From contig CM021321.1 in the NCBI GenBank assembly GCA_010645155.1, forward strand, positions 3,683,254 through 3,747,253: a stretch of 64,000 nucleotides of DNA, written 5' to 3'. This stretch comes from Tigriopus japonicus. Lineage: Eukaryota; Arthropoda; Copepoda; Harpacticoida; Harpacticidae. The notes below the pieces were generated by a model that did no database searches, had not been told where the DNA came from, and saw only the letters and a list, made by a program, of their open reading frames with translations. A program made the position numbers and the translations under genes. The first letter of the stretch is position 1, and every line of letters begins with the position of its first letter. Positions 1 through 10,955 of the stretch are shown piece by piece.

Positions 1-918
1 GCTCTAAACGAGCAAAGGGGGGAGAATGGTATGGCGAAATTCGGCAACCCTGAAGAACACCCTACGAACAGTTGCGAGCAATAACTGGTTATCTAGGGAG
101 TAAGAACCGGAAATGATTATGAGGCAGTGGAAAATGAGACTTGGAGAAATACAGTCCACTTGAAACCTGACAGAAATTATTATTGGAAATAATAAGCGGT
201 AGTTCGCGGAACCAAACCCTCTAGTCAACTCCAAGTGCAAAGCCCTTGTGTTCATGCAAGTGAAAAGGCATACATAAGCCTTAAATGGCTCTCCGTTGGT
301 TGTGTCCTTTAGCCAAAAATGACCACACATATCACTGGCAACGGCTTGAAAAGGTCTCATCTGGTTGACACGAGCTGCCGGTAGATTTCCCATTTTTTGC
401 TTGAGTGGAGGGGCTACTACTTTCTGACACGGCACACAATGCTTTAGAACACTCGAAATAAGTGACCTCATCCTTGGCACCCATAGGAATCTTCTCACAT
501 GGCTTAAAGTCCAAATCACCCCACCATGACCATTGTATTCATGTATATATCTAATGAGTCTGACCGTGAAAGATTCCCTTATCTCCTTCCACGGCCCACT
601 TGGTCTTGGTAGAAGGAGAAGCATTTTGCTCTGCTCTGGCAAGGATGATTCTTCTAATCTTCCTCCCACTCTTATGAGTTTATCGATAGGGTCCCAAGTT
701 GGATTCAATTTCAGAAGGCTAGATCTGGAAGGACACTTCTGCCCATTGCTAAGTTTCTTCGTTTCACACGGAAATGCCATAGTTTGACATCTTCTGATGA
801 AATACTTCGCCCCAATGGATACTTCAAGGTGTCCGCCAAATTGACCACCTTGTTTAGCTTGCAAGTATACCGTGCTGACCCGTAGCACTCTTCTCATGTT
901 GGAACATCGTGTAAGCAA
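1..918 (-). mobile_element. BEL/Pao LTR retrotransposon, pol fragment (integrase region), degenerate
   Basis: A 304-codon frame read on the minus strand matches the end of a BEL/Pao Pol. It starts in the linker before integrase, which includes the family-typical run IRVGGRLEESSLP. The integrase zinc-binding segment follows, with a histidine pair (HEYNGH) and a cysteine pair (CVPC). The start of the DDE core comes next, with the first Asp in ASDMCGHF and the stretch MNTRALHLELT. After that the frame loses resemblance at about position 220, so a frameshift is likely. The element runs off the left edge, and no LTR, RT or protease is visible. It would have catalysed insertion of element cDNA; here it is a relic. 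The family call is strong; the exact ends are unknown. Confidence 0.85.
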
Positions 919-981
919 AGCTTACCACAAAACAATTTGAACATGTATTGAAGCAAGCTGAAGTTTTTGTCTCGTACAAGG

Positions 982-1062
982 GGGACACCTGGTATCGAAC
1001 ACATGACCCTGTGCATGAAACTCGGCGGCACGTTAATCAATTGCACTACAACCATCTACCCT
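982..1062 (-). repeat. tRNA-like SINE head (diverged)
   Basis: On the minus strand a Pol III A-box-like stretch (TAGTGCAATTGATTAACG, within 1031-1052) is followed by a B-box-like GTTCGATACC (991-1000), at tRNA spacing. No clean cloverleaf forms. A related sequence lies at 39834-39892, also on the minus strand, sharing the CATG(A/T)GTTC(A/G)ATACCAG stretch. This points to a dispersed tRNA-derived SINE rather than a tRNA gene. Confidence 0.5.
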
Positions 1063-1096
1063 GAAAAATGAAGTCCTTTTTTGCAGTCATAAGTGG

Positions 1097-1465
1097 GTTG
1101 CACAAATAATGCAAATAAAAACGTCAAAAGATGCATCAAATAATGCAACGGAAATGCCAAAAAATGCAAAAGAAAATGCAGAAAGAGCGCACAGTTGAGG
1201 AACGTTTGGAGTATATTAAAAATATCATTAGTTGAATAAAGCGAAATTCATGGCCACAGAGACCATTAAAATCATTCTAGCTTTTGTTTTTTCATTAAAA
1301 ACTTGTCAAATTAAAATATGGTTGAAAAAAAATGTTGAGTGTTGTTAGTTGATAGAGACTTTGCGTTTTGTTTCTGAAGGATCTGCACTTTGAAGAGATT
1401 TGTTCTCACACTTTCATTCTTTTAAAATTCTGAAAAACTATTGGCAATACTTAAAATACAAGTGT
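1097..1465 (+). repeat. Dispersed repeat, copy 1 of an inverted pair with 9895-10283
   Basis: This sequence, starting in a GCACAAATAATGCAAATAAA stretch and passing through GCGCACAGTTGAGGA, is present in reverse complement at 9895-10283. The two copies keep landmarks in order: GCAAATAAAAACG, GCGCACAGTTGAGGA, GTTGTTAGT, TTTGCGTTTTG, CTTTCATTCTTT and GCAATACTT. No coding potential is visible. The class is unknown; its (A)ATGCAAA-rich part resembles the low-complexity ends of hAT-like elements elsewhere in the window. Confidence 0.7.
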
Positions 1466-1649
1466 CAGAAGCCTTTAAAGCTAAAACCCAAAACCTTTAA
1501 AGCTAGAGGTTTTCCAACCTGGTGCTCAACAATTCCTTCTCTTCCTTACTTGCAATAACCCTTTCGTCCAATCAAGGAATCGCACTTGAGGAGTGAGAAA
1601 TGAGATTGATCATGAAAACCTCAACTGAAAAACAGCCAAGCATCCCAAA

Positions 1650-1860
1650 GGGAAAAAGGAAAGTTACTAAATTTGGGAAGAAAAATGTCAAAGGCAAGAA
1701 AACATTTTTTTTTAATTTGGGAAAATACCAAATTTTGACAACAAGGCTAAAAATGCAAATGAAAGAGAAAAAATGCCAGAAAAATGCATCAAATTTCGAT
1801 AAAAACGCCAAAAATGCATGAGCGCAAAAGTAATGAAAAAATGCAAAAATCGGAAAAAGT
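1650..1860. repeat. AT-rich repeat with AAAATGC / GCCAAAAATGC motifs
   Basis: Many copies of AAAATGC and AAAACGCCAAAAATGCA lie in an A-rich strand. Reverse-complement versions occur at 8560-8715, and related ATTTGCC / TTTGCAT stretches at 16640-17090 and 36230-36590. Frames reading through it are lysine-rich low-complexity artefacts. Confidence 0.5.
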
Positions 1861-1925
1861 TAAATAAAATGCATTTCCATGAAATGTGCTGCCCTTGTCA
1901 TAAGGCAAACCAAGAAGCACGGAAA

Positions 1926-2329
1926 TCATGGACTGGGAGGCTAGCAATGAGAATTAGGATTTCCAGCAGAAACGATCCATTTGCGTTCTTCTGTAAATGA
2001 GACCTGGCTTGCATTGAGAAGAACACGTATTTCAAATTTCAGCCCAATCGAATGCCTGAGTGAAAAGTTAAGCCTTCTTAAACTTATTTACTGAAGAAAG
2101 CATAGAATGAATGAACTCGCCCTTTTATGAGAAAACATTTACCACAAAAGGGCTAGTTCATTCATTCTCGGTAGGATTTGCATTGAACTTTTGTCTCCGA
2201 CGTTCGATTGAGTTGAAAATTGAAATACGTATTTTTGTCAACATATCCAAGGTATAATATGCAGAAGAACGTAATTGAATTGATCTTACTGGAAATCATT
2301 ATTCTCATTGCCAGCCTCCCACTCCATGA
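1926..2329. repeat. Long palindrome (MITE-like), arms about 200 bp
   Basis: The left arm starts near ATCATGGACTGGGAGGCTAG and the right arm ends in its near-complement around 2310-2329. Further paired blocks include ACGTATTTCAAATTT (2026) with a match near 2220. The perfect core AGAATGAATGAACT (about 2104) pairs with AGTTCATTCATTCT (about 2155). The centre spans only about 20 bp. No target duplication was found. Confidence 0.7.
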
Positions 2330-2339
2330 GTATTCGAGT

Positions 2340-3984
2340 AATGTACTGGGGCAAAGGCTAGATCACAATATGTTATGGTCTTGAGAACTTGAATGCTCTA
2401 CATTGTACTATTTGACTTTTACTACTTTGTATGTCGCATTAAACAATGTTTGAAAAGCTACAGCCGAAAGTGAAGTGTGAACGGGGACATAAATCGCTTT
2501 TCCGATTGGCGTGATTTTAGGATGCTAAAGTGAGGCTTTCAAGTAATCCCACCCGCAGTAAAGCATACTCGTAGTTATGGTTCGGGGTATTGGCAAACGT
2601 AAAAAGTTGTTTTGCGTTTGCCAATTTTAACGTTGATCAGCTGGAAGCTGTGAACATCTTTTTCTAGTTTTGACTTCAAAAGTGACTGCTCATTACATTA
2701 CTTGGAAATCACATCACAGGTCTGATGGCTAGGCCTGAAATTGGCCAAAAACAGCCAAGTTTTATGAGAAAAAAATGACATTGCTAATTATGCTATACTG
2801 ACGGAGAAATTAACAAGTGATTGTTTTTTTCATGTTCTCTCTCATCAATGTAGGTAATGCCAGCCCAGTAGAACAGCCAAAGTAGCCAACAATGGGTAAC
2901 AACTTAGGGAAATGTTCAGAAGAGGCAGAGCCTTGTCTTTTGTGGGTTCATTTTCGACACTCAATAGACTAACTGAAGAAACACCTGGACTTGTAAAATT
3001 TTACTGCAACAGCTCTACAGTCAAATTTTCAACATGAGCCTATGGTGTCTTGTATTTCCCTGTCTCATTTTGGCATTTACTAACTTGATGGTTGACAAAG
3101 CCAAACTCACAAGAACCCCACAGCTTTATCCTCTCAATGGCTGGCTTGGTTTTGTTTAATGATTCTTGAACCTCGCTTGATCAATTCAAACCATGTTCCA
3201 TTGCTTCTTTTGTTTACCCCTGAGGTTCTGTATTATTACTTTCTTGCCTTCATCACAAGTTCTGACATCATAAAGCAATTCATTCATAATGCGTATGAAG
3301 TGCACGCGCTCTTTCCTCGCCACTGTATTGATCGATTAGGTGGACACATATCCTTCAAGTACATAAGTCGATCCATTTGGCGAACTTTTCCAATGAAATG
3401 AATTTGACAAGGCGAATGTTGAACAATAAGTAACTCAGTGGATCCATTGGCGCTCATTTCATAGCTGAACAAAATGACAGGTGTGACACCACATGAGCTT
3501 CAAAAGGATAACTGAAACGAAAAGAACTTTGGCCACCAATAAAAAAAAATAGAAAGAAATTGGCCAGGAACAGGAAACGTGAGGCTTGCAAGAATGGCTT
3601 CCTGTACAGGGCAAGGTGAGATCCATTTCCACATTTCCAAGTCATAACTAGAGCGGCCAAAAACATTTAAGAGTTGAAGGCAAAATATTTCAATATTATT
3701 TAAGCAAATAACATCAAAGTATTTGAGACAGGTAAAATTACACCCAAAAAAAAGTAAAAACATATTTAACACGGAAAACACTTTTTGGGAAACGTGTTAT
3801 TTTTTTTCTTTTTTGAAAAAAATATAACCTGGATATTTTGATTGAATATATCACGATTTCATCAACATAGGTAAAAGACGGTGCTATTAAATACACACAA
3901 ACTAAATAATGAAAATATATTTTTCTTGTATGTAGTGCTTTTATGAATATTGTTCTCCACGATTTTGTGATTCATTTTGTTGCC
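2340..3984. other. No recognisable gene
   Basis: AT-rich sequence. The open stretches of 60-93 codons on both strands have no known motifs, no splice context and low-complexity composition. Nothing else was seen. Confidence 0.5.
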
Positions 3985-4230
3985 AAAAAAGGAGTAGACT
4001 TATAGCGCAGTTTCCCTACAAAAGGAGAGGTTCCAGGTTCGATTCTTTTCCCCGACCTTTCTAAAGGAAACTTTTAGACATTGTTCCACATCTACAGAGG
4101 GAGAATCATAGAGATACCGGACTTAAAATTGCCTGTCGGAAGAATTTGGACGATGTGACGGCTGGTTTCGTAGTCAGGGGCGAGGCTCAACCCCTGGCCT
4201 AGCAGCCAAAATCGACAAAAAATCCGATGA
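3985..4230 (+). repeat. tRNA-derived SINE-like repeat
   Basis: TAGCGCAGT (A-box-like, near 4004) is followed by GGTTCGATTC (B-box, 4036-4045). Downstream is a non-tRNA body with GTGACGGCT and CAACCCCTGGCCTAG. The body motif (G)TGACGGCTTTT/GG...GGGGCGA...TCAA..CCTAG recurs in the SINE at 41652-41977, suggesting a shared SINE body. No poly(A) tail or flanking duplication was identified. Confidence 0.5.
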
Positions 4231-4520
4231 CTTTGTGTTTCTAGAAGTCGTTAAACGGAATGAAATAATAGAATTGCACTTTTTCCTCGAAGTTTGGTGG
4301 AATATTTCTTAAAATTAATATATTTTTGAGTGAAGCTCACATTTCATTGCAAAAGCATTCAAGGAATATACTGAAATCATAAACGATCTTGAAAGTATTA
4401 AATGAAAAAAAAAAACCCAAGGTTTTTGCTTTACTTTTGGGAAAAATGCCCAGATATTTGAAATCTACTCAAAATGGGCTAAGTATTTCAACCAAACATT
4501 TACGTACAGGGACTTTTGTT

Positions 4521-4562
4521 TACTTTACAGGGTATCGCATTCCTTGCGTCGGTAGAAAAATC
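4521..4562 (+). repeat. SINE 3' tail module (CGCATTCCTTG family)
   Basis: TTTACAGGGTATCGCATTCC followed by TTGCGTCGGTAG nearly matches the tail of the SINE at 54905-55093 and, in reverse complement, 40040-40071. The tRNA-like head is missing here, so this is a 5'-truncated copy or a tail shared with another element. Confidence 0.55.
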
Positions 4563-4600
4563 GAATTTATTTTTTTCGACTGTCCTATTCATACCCCCAT

Positions 4601-4824
4601 TGTACCGGGTGATTCGTAAGAAATGGGACAGAAAGCCATGTCCGTAACTTGGAAACAAACACAAAGGACAACAAACAAGGAAACAAAGTGCTGTGGCACC
4701 CTGATCGAAGAGAGTCGGTTGGGCAGTAGTGATCAGACCACATGCGAGAGAGGACCAATAAATATTGCTTCCCTACTTCGTCTTAAGACTTTGTTCGTAG
4801 GCCCGCATTTGCGTGTCTACCACA
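4601..4824 (+). mobile_element. Probable 5' LTR of Ty3/gypsy element A
   Basis: Placed because it ends in CTACCACA immediately before a tRNA primer site and starts with TGTACCGGGT, giving the TGT...ACA ends usual for LTRs. It contains AATAAA near 4758. The right end is well supported by the primer site; the left end is an inference, since no 3' LTR exists in the window for comparison. Confidence 0.6.
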
Positions 4825-4825
4825 T

Positions 4826-4838
4826 TGGTGACCCCGAC
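4826..4838 (+). other. Primer binding site, tRNA-Trp type
   Basis: TGGTGACCCCGAC is complementary to the 3' 13 nt (including CCA) of animal tRNA-Trp as known from family sequences. It lies one base past the LTR end, the normal position. Complementarity stops after 13 nt. Confidence 0.7.
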
Positions 4839-4868
4839 ACTTGAGAACGTTTTTCCAAGTCGAACACG

Positions 4869-6021
4869 ATGCCTAAATCTGACGATGGCGTCGACGGCGT
4901 TTACGCCGTGAGTCTGAAACTGCCTGCATTTTGGTGCCACCAGCCAAGAGTATGGTTTACTCAAACTGAAGCGCAATTTGCCCTTCGCAACATTACTAAT
5001 GATGAAACGAAGTTCTACTATGTATTGGCAGCCCACTACATAGTAGATCAGGACACGGCGAGTCGCATGTTGGATCTTTTGGAATCGCCTCCGCAAACAC
5101 CGAAATTCCAGACATTGAAAGACCGCCTTTTGAGCAAATTCACGCTCACCGAGTTTGAGCGAGCTGGGAATATTCTTCACATGCCCGGCCTTGGTGATTC
5201 TAAGCCGTCAGTTTTAATGGATAAAATGTTGGCCTTTTTGGGTACACACAAGCCATGTTTCCTGCTTCGACGTATTTTTTTAGAACGTCTTCCCAAAGAT
5301 ATCCGAGCCACACTTGTGCACTCGGGTACGACAGCTCTCTGTGACCTCGCATCAGAGGCGGATCAATTGTGGCAAGCACGGGGCCCAGTTGTGGCCAATG
5401 CCGTCCGTCATCAAAAGAGCAAACCTCCGCGAGATCATGATTTGTGTTATTGGCACGCCAAATATGGGGAGAAGGCTCGCTCATGTAAACCACATTGTCA
5501 GTATTTTGTTCCTAAACCCGGAAAGCAACCTGCAATCAAGTACATTAGGGACCAGTCCCTCAAGCCGGGAAACAACGAGGCCGTTCGCCACTTGCGGCCA
5601 AGGCGAGCGGCCTTTCACTCAATAGCCTTTTTTTTGTCCAATGACCGGTTGTCTGGACATCGTCTCCTTGTGGACATAGGGGCTGAAGTGAGTGTTTTAC
5701 CCGCCATTGTGAATGATAGACAATCCGGCCGATTTGGCCGCCATCTTTCCGCTGCTAATGGTACTTCTATTCCCACTCACGGAACGCGCGTTATGCGTCT
5801 CCATTTTGGGTCACACGTTTTTGAATGACCATTCCTTTTAGCCGAAGTGGAACGACCTCTATTGGGGGCCGACTTTTTGCGCCATTCCGGATTGTTGGTT
5901 GACATTCGAGGGCAACAACTTGTCAACAAAGATACATTTGCAACTGTGCCATTCAACCTTTCATTAAACTCGGTGGCCCCCCGTTTGGAGGCACTTTCTC
6001 TGTCTGGGAAGTCACAGAAAT
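4869..6021 (+). pseudogene. Ty3/gypsy element A gag-protease, broken
   Basis: The frame starts at ATG 4869, 30 nt after the primer site. Residues 1-180 resemble the gag of animal gypsy elements, with the typical LKLPAFWCHQPRVWFTQTE opening and a LLSKFTLTEFERAG block. A Cys/His cluster (CYWHAKYGEKARSC) stands where a zinc knuckle is expected. An aspartic protease core follows: LVDIGAEVSVLP, where families normally have DTG, so the catalytic motif is altered. An in-frame TGA at 5826-5828 interrupts the frame. The protease C-terminal half (LLGADFLRHSGLLVDI) continues in the same frame to TAG at 6019. RT, RNase H and integrase are absent; the element is cut at about 6022 by a different repeat. 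It is non-functional. Confidence 0.85.
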
Positions 6022-6425
6022 AGTAAAAGCCTCAAAAATGCACCCTGACGCAAAAGTTTGACCTGTGTCAAGCTTCTCCGTAATACTGATGTGCTTCGAG
6101 TTTGAATTTTGGCAGAGTTTTGCCATTTTGGTTTTAGGGTCAAAAAGCTGACCACAACAAAACTTTTCAACGAGCAATGGACCCTATCTGCCATAAAAAA
6201 TGGCAGCACTGCAAACTCAAAATCCATTTTTTAACTGTCGATGAAACTCGAAATGGAACTAGTTCGAGTGTTGCCAAATTGGTCCTGTTTTGGTCTTATC
6301 AACAGGTTCTATACAACCTGGCCTTTTTAGCAGTGATAAACTTTCAAGTCAAAAATGGCAGCACTCCCAGTTCAAAACACAACACTACTCCGTATGCATT
6401 GAATAGAACAGAAAATTTCAGAAAT
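6022..6425 (-). repeat. Dispersed repeat E (interrupted by a MITE)
   Basis: TGCACCCTGACGCAAAAG and the following CAAGCTTCTC match repeat E at 55750-55860 in the same orientation, and at 31640-31870 and 46150-46345 inverted. The hAT-like MITE at 6084-6387 splits it. The remainder resumes after the MITE around GAACAGAAAATTTC. Confidence 0.5.
6084..6387 (+). mobile_element. hAT-like MITE, family D copy 1
   Basis: Ends TACTGATGTGCTTCGAG...AACACAACACTA are imperfect inverted repeats. Flanks CTCCGTAA / CTCCGTAT form an 8-bp target duplication with one mismatch. It is collinear with 22221-22518 along its whole length (GAACTAGTTCGAGTGTTGCC and ATGGCAGCACTCCC are shared). No transposase. Confidence 0.8.
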
Positions 6426-8074
6426 GTATGTGTCCAATGCTTAAAGATTGCAATTGATTTCTACTTCATTGGTTGCGCTCGAAGGACTCTATAATAGGAA
6501 CTGAGGACCATCAACCTGATTCTGAATTCATCAATTCTGAAATCCTCGAGCTATTTCTTTGAAATGAATAAAAAGTGTCATGTAAAACTGTTTGTTACTT
6601 ACTTTTTCTAATCTTTTGAGAGATTTGGCGTGAGCCCCATTTCTGAACCCAACCAAGCTACAACAATGAGATGGGTTTTGATCGACAAAGGATGTGAGAA
6701 CATCTTCGTTCAACATTCCTTGAGCCATGAAAAGGGAAAGAGCGCAAACAAGGCTTTGACACACTTTGTTGGCCAATAGTTCCGAGAAGTCTTCAAATTT
6801 ATAGAAAAGAGCTTTCTATAGAGTGATAGAAAAAGGAGCCAGATCCTTTTGGGTACACTTTTTGTACGATGTGTGAGATTCCATTACACTTGGGAGACTT
6901 GGCAAAAAGAAGCACGAGCCTGTAACAAGGAATGACGATGATTATATATACCGTTCTTAGTTTGGATTGTTTGGGAACTTTCGTAGCAAAGAGACACAAA
7001 TTAGTGGTGTTTCTCGCTGAATGAAAAAAGTTCAAAGTAATGAACTTCCTTTGATTCGTTTTATATGCAGCTCCTCGGTTTTAAATAAGCTAAATTCTGA
7101 CCCTTATTTGGCACTCGCTGAAAACATATTTAAACCCTATTTGAGGAAAGCTAGCAACGTTCTATTCAATCAAAATTACCTCCATCCAGGTACCTGAACA
7201 TGTACATTCGCAAGAGGGTTTGAATGAAATCGAGCGAAATTTGCACATTCCTTTATCTCTTTTGCCAAATCCGTCTTGACAGACCTTGAAGTGCACCAAA
7301 AGCTGCACGATTACGAGTAGGAATCTCGTTATCTCAGTTATTGGTATGGACATGTTCTATTCACCTCAAACCATTCGACGAGGAAAGGAACGAAAATCCA
7401 TGAGCCATTTTCACACCACACATTTCCATCCCTTGTTGTCAAATTGAGCCCCTTTCGCCATAAATATGACCAAATTGAGAGTGGAACCCCAATTTGGCCG
7501 AGTAGTTTTGTTGGCTAAACGATCTGGACGAATGCAAATTCAAACACCCGGACAACGTCAAAGAAATGGATATTCAAATGTGAGCTAGGATAAATTTGTT
7601 CAAAATTGTGGGCGACATTCTACCATAAATTTGATGGTTTGTTTTTACCCATAGAAACCCTAAGATTTGAAAGGTGACTAGCTTCTTCGTGGAACCGAAT
7701 TAGCAACTCCGTTATCTTTGTTACTCTGGGATAAATAAATATCTCTTAATGGAGCCAAGTTAGACAGCATTTCACAACTTGGAACACATCTTTGGTGGCA
7801 CAAATAAGCAAAACTAGATGGAACCAAATGCAAGTCAAGGGGCGAAGAGCTCAAAATGAAGAGAGACCTTTCACATTTGGACAACAACCATTGTTGAAAT
7901 ATGGTGCCGGAAAACTTGGCCAGAAGTCACAAGTGGCTTAATGCAGACTCTTTTGGGCTTGTGTTAGGATTGACATTGCCATTCTAGGGTAGACCTTGAA
8001 TTCCGATATGTTTAATGAATGTCTTTGGTCACTTATCATAACTGAACAATCCCTATATCAATCGATTCCTTGAT
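6426..8074. other. No recognisable gene
   Basis: AT-rich, with scattered open stretches below 85 codons on the minus strand (6531-6776, 6799-7035, 7162-7353, 7678-7887) that carry no motif. I see no repeat structure here that I can support. Confidence 0.5.
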
Positions 8075-8082
8075 GATCAAAC

Positions 8083-8251
8083 CAAGGATGACTCAACGAA
8101 GGATATATTACAGAATACCACTTAAGGCCGAGTTACTTCAATGAAAATTCAACGGAACATTTACTGCTTTGAAATAACCTCTCAATTCAGTACAATGCCA
8201 GGCCTTAAGCTGTATTTCTGTAATTCGTCCTGAGAAATTAATATGTCCTTG
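8083..8251. mobile_element. 169-bp MITE, copy 1 (CAAGGA ends)
   Basis: Starts CAAGGATGACTC and ends ATGTCCTTG. Internal complementary blocks (ATTACAGAATACCACTTAAGGC against GCCTTAAGCTGTATTTCTGTAAT) make it largely palindromic. Direct repeats GATCAAAC flank it (8075-8082 and 8252-8259). A copy of identical length lies inverted at 42297-42465. Confidence 0.85.
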
Positions 8252-8559
8252 GATCAAACCTTAAGTGCTTTCGTTGTTCTGGTATTTATTATAGGCAGAC
8301 GTGTGAGGTAATTGAAATTTTGATTACTTAATTGTCATAAATTATGTTTCAACCCAAGGATGGAGAACATATATTATTTATTAGCGGCATAAACTAAATT
8401 GTGTTTTCCAATAATTTGAGTTTCTCTTGATCAACTCGGCCAGGGTTTCGATGTGTCATCGATGTCAGTCGGTCAAACAAAGTACGTAAAATTGGAATAG
8501 AATAATTAGAATTGAGATTGAATGTGGCCGTGAAGATAGAGAAGATGCTGGCCTTTAAT

Positions 8560-8715
8560 GTTGGTTTTAAACAATTCCGTTTTTTTTGCATTTTTTTCAT
8601 TATTTTAGTTGGCTTTTTTTGGCGTTTTTATCAAAATTTGGTGCAGTTTACTACCATATTTCTCTTTTATTGGCATTTTTGGCCTTCTTGTCGGAATTTG
8701 TTGTTTTCCCTAAAT
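8560..8715. repeat. TTTTTGGC / GCATTTTT-rich repeat
   Basis: Reverse-complement style of the 1650-1860 sequence (GCATTTTTTTCATT, TTGGCGTTTTTATC, GGCATTTTTGGCC). It directly precedes the 5' truncation point of the LINE at 8735. Confidence 0.45.
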
Positions 8716-8734
8716 TAAAGATTTCTCTTTGACA

Positions 8735-9893
8735 TTTCCATCAGCCTTCCGCAGGGGGATCCACTGTCGCCAATCCTTTTCAACCTATATGTATCCGACC
8801 TGCCCGAAGCCCTTTCTCACCAAGGCCCCATCATCAACAACAATAGAATACAATATCTACAATATGCAGGCGACCTGGTTCTCTTGGCTGATTCAGCCGT
8901 GGAATTGCAAAATGCCATCAATGCTCTCCACGGTTATTGCCAAGAGAACGGCCTTCAAGTCAACACCATCAAGACGAAGGCCATGGTTTTCCATAAAGGT
9001 CGTCTGCCTCCCACCTCCTTCCACATCAACAATAGTCCGATTGAAATCGTCAAGTTTTTTAACTATGTCGGTTTCACCTTCACCACCCAACTCTCCTTCA
9101 CCAAACACCTCAACATCGCAATAACCAAGGCCAGGGCCAGGATCGGATACATCTGCAATAGACTTCCCATCAAGAATCTTCCTCTGCCAATAGTTCTTCA
9201 ACTCTTCCGGACCTACGTACATCACTCCCATCTTCCTCTACGGCCTTCACCTCTGGCTTCCCAACTCCGCCCAATCTGCTCTCAAATCCGCCGATGCCAC
9301 CTTCACCAAATTCCTCAAAAGATACCTCTGCGTGCCCCAATATGCCAACAATGCATGGACGCATTACATATGCGAAACCGAGCCCTTCACCACCGGGCTA
9401 GCAAGGTTAGTGTCCAACAGTATTAGGAACCTGACCTCTCCGGAGGTGATGTCTGGACACATGCTGTCATTCCCGGTCAAGGACTTGACAACACCTTATT
9501 GTCCTTGGCCCGACATCCCTTCGGAATATTGGCGGTCACGCACCTTCGTCCGGCTTCCTGCCCAACTCCATCAACGACGGGAACTGACGAAGGATCTGTT
9601 CAATCTGACCCACTCTCTCTACTGCAATAACCAAGATTTTCATCATCTCCCTCTACCCAACTGTATTTGTACTGTCTGTCAATCCCCGCTTCATTTCTTC
9701 CATGTGCACTGAACGTATTCTAGTCAACTCACTGTGATATCATGATTTTACGTAACTATTTTTAACGTGTTTTTAACTTGTGACATGTCTTTTTTTTACA
9801 GTTTTATATGATTAAACATATATCCATTTTTTTAATACGCCATGACATGACCAAGAGTCGCAATAAACATTAATAATAATAAAAAAATAATTG
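8735..9893 (+). mobile_element. 5'-truncated non-LTR retrotransposon (LINE), RT domain
   Basis: The frame enters inside the RT palm at SLPQGDPLSPILFNLYVSDL, so everything 5' is missing. The catalytic box reads YAGD instead of YADD (8863-8876), followed by LVLLADS and an NTIKTKAMVF thumb motif. A frameshift near 9219 moves the coding frame by one. The continuation (TPIFLYGLHLWLPNSAQSAL) runs to a stop at 9712, near a Cys/His-rich end (CTVC...HFFHVH). The 3' UTR ends in an AATAAA followed by a (TAA)n-like tail near 9865-9893. Family behaviour: LINEs copy by target-primed reverse transcription and are often 5'-truncated. The altered Asp and the frameshift make it dead. Confidence 0.85.
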
Positions 9894-9894
9894 C

Positions 9895-10283
9895 TTTTCA
9901 AGTATTGCTAAACAATTTTCAGTTAAAGAATGAAAGTATGAAAAGAAATCTGTTTCAAGTGCAGGCGTTTCAGAACCAAAACGCAAAGCTTTATTATACT
10001 AACAACAATTTCAAATTGATGAACTTTTAATGAAAAACCTATGGCTATGATTATTTTTATGGTGTTTATGGCTCTTGATTTTGATTTTTTTCAACTAATG
10101 ATGAAAGTTTATGGCGATTGAAATATTTTTGCCAATTCCTTCCTTCCACATCAGAGCTTTCTTGCAAGAGGCTCAGTGTATGATGCAAATTAAATTTTGT
10201 CCAAATGCTCCTCAACTGTGCGCCCTTTTTGCAATTTCTTTTTGCATTTTTTTGGCGTTTTTATTTGCATTGTTTGTGCAGCC
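9895..10283 (-). repeat. Dispersed repeat, inverted partner of 1097-1465
   Basis: Reverse complement of the 1.1-1.47 kb repeat, directly abutting the tail of the LINE. It contains CTCAACTGTGCGCCC, GGCGTTTTTATTTGCATTG and CCAAAACGCAAAGC. Confidence 0.7.
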
Positions 10284-10814
10284 TTAGTGGTCAATGATCC
10301 CTCAACTGACTGTGGGTGAAATTGGAGGTTCGTGGTTTGCCTCAGACAGAGGATGAGAAAATTCTCTATAGTAATTTTAAGTGATAGAAATGAATAGGAA
10401 AGAAGTCGGGCAAATTGTCCGTCTCATGACAGGTCATGAGGTCATGATTTGTACGATATTGCCAATTCCCGATTGGACATGAGCAGAATAACCTTTGTAG
10501 AAAATGTGGTCTCGAGACCGACACAAATTTTCACCTTATTTGCAGATGTCCGACTCTCAAGCAAACCAGGAATCAATACCTCGAAAGATATGAGATTGAA
10601 GTGGGGAAATATCTCACTGAGAACATTGAACCGAAGAAAATTGTCCAATTCGCAAGGCGAGGAAATGTGGAAATGGATTGGATGAACGAGGAACACAGGG
10701 AAAAAAACCAGGAAAACTCCAAATCCATCACAAAATTAATGGAAGAAACCAAAAACAATGATCACAATTTCAACAATATAAACCCAATATACAAATGTAC
10801 ATATGTACATATAC

Positions 10815-10955
10815 ACGATGTTCCGAATGGTTTTTTAGGTTTGAATCAAAATACCCAAAGACATCATGGCAGTTTTTGGACCCAAATTTTTTTGGGAACA
10901 ACTTTACTTTGATTGTATTATTTAATTTTAGGCCCAGGGAAAAAGTTTTATGTAA
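10815..10955 (+). repeat. Single arm of the 14-kb MITE family
   Basis: CCGAATGGTTTTTTAGG, AATACCCAAAGACATC, CAGTTTTTGGACCCAAA and CAGGGAAAAAGTTTTAT follow the order seen in each arm of 14080-14404. Only one arm is present. Confidence 0.65.

Noticed and set aside
3500..3781. Hydrophobic minus-strand frame, possible membrane protein
   Set aside because: Phe/Leu richness follows from A/T-rich runs; no splice signals, no partner and no conserved motif.
9218..9222. Programmed frameshift in the LINE RT
   Set aside because: No slippery heptamer or downstream structure was seen. The catalytic box is also altered, so a decay mutation is simpler.
8893..9364. Minus-strand frames of 64-112 codons opposite the LINE
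   Set aside because: Antisense shadows of the RT coding region.
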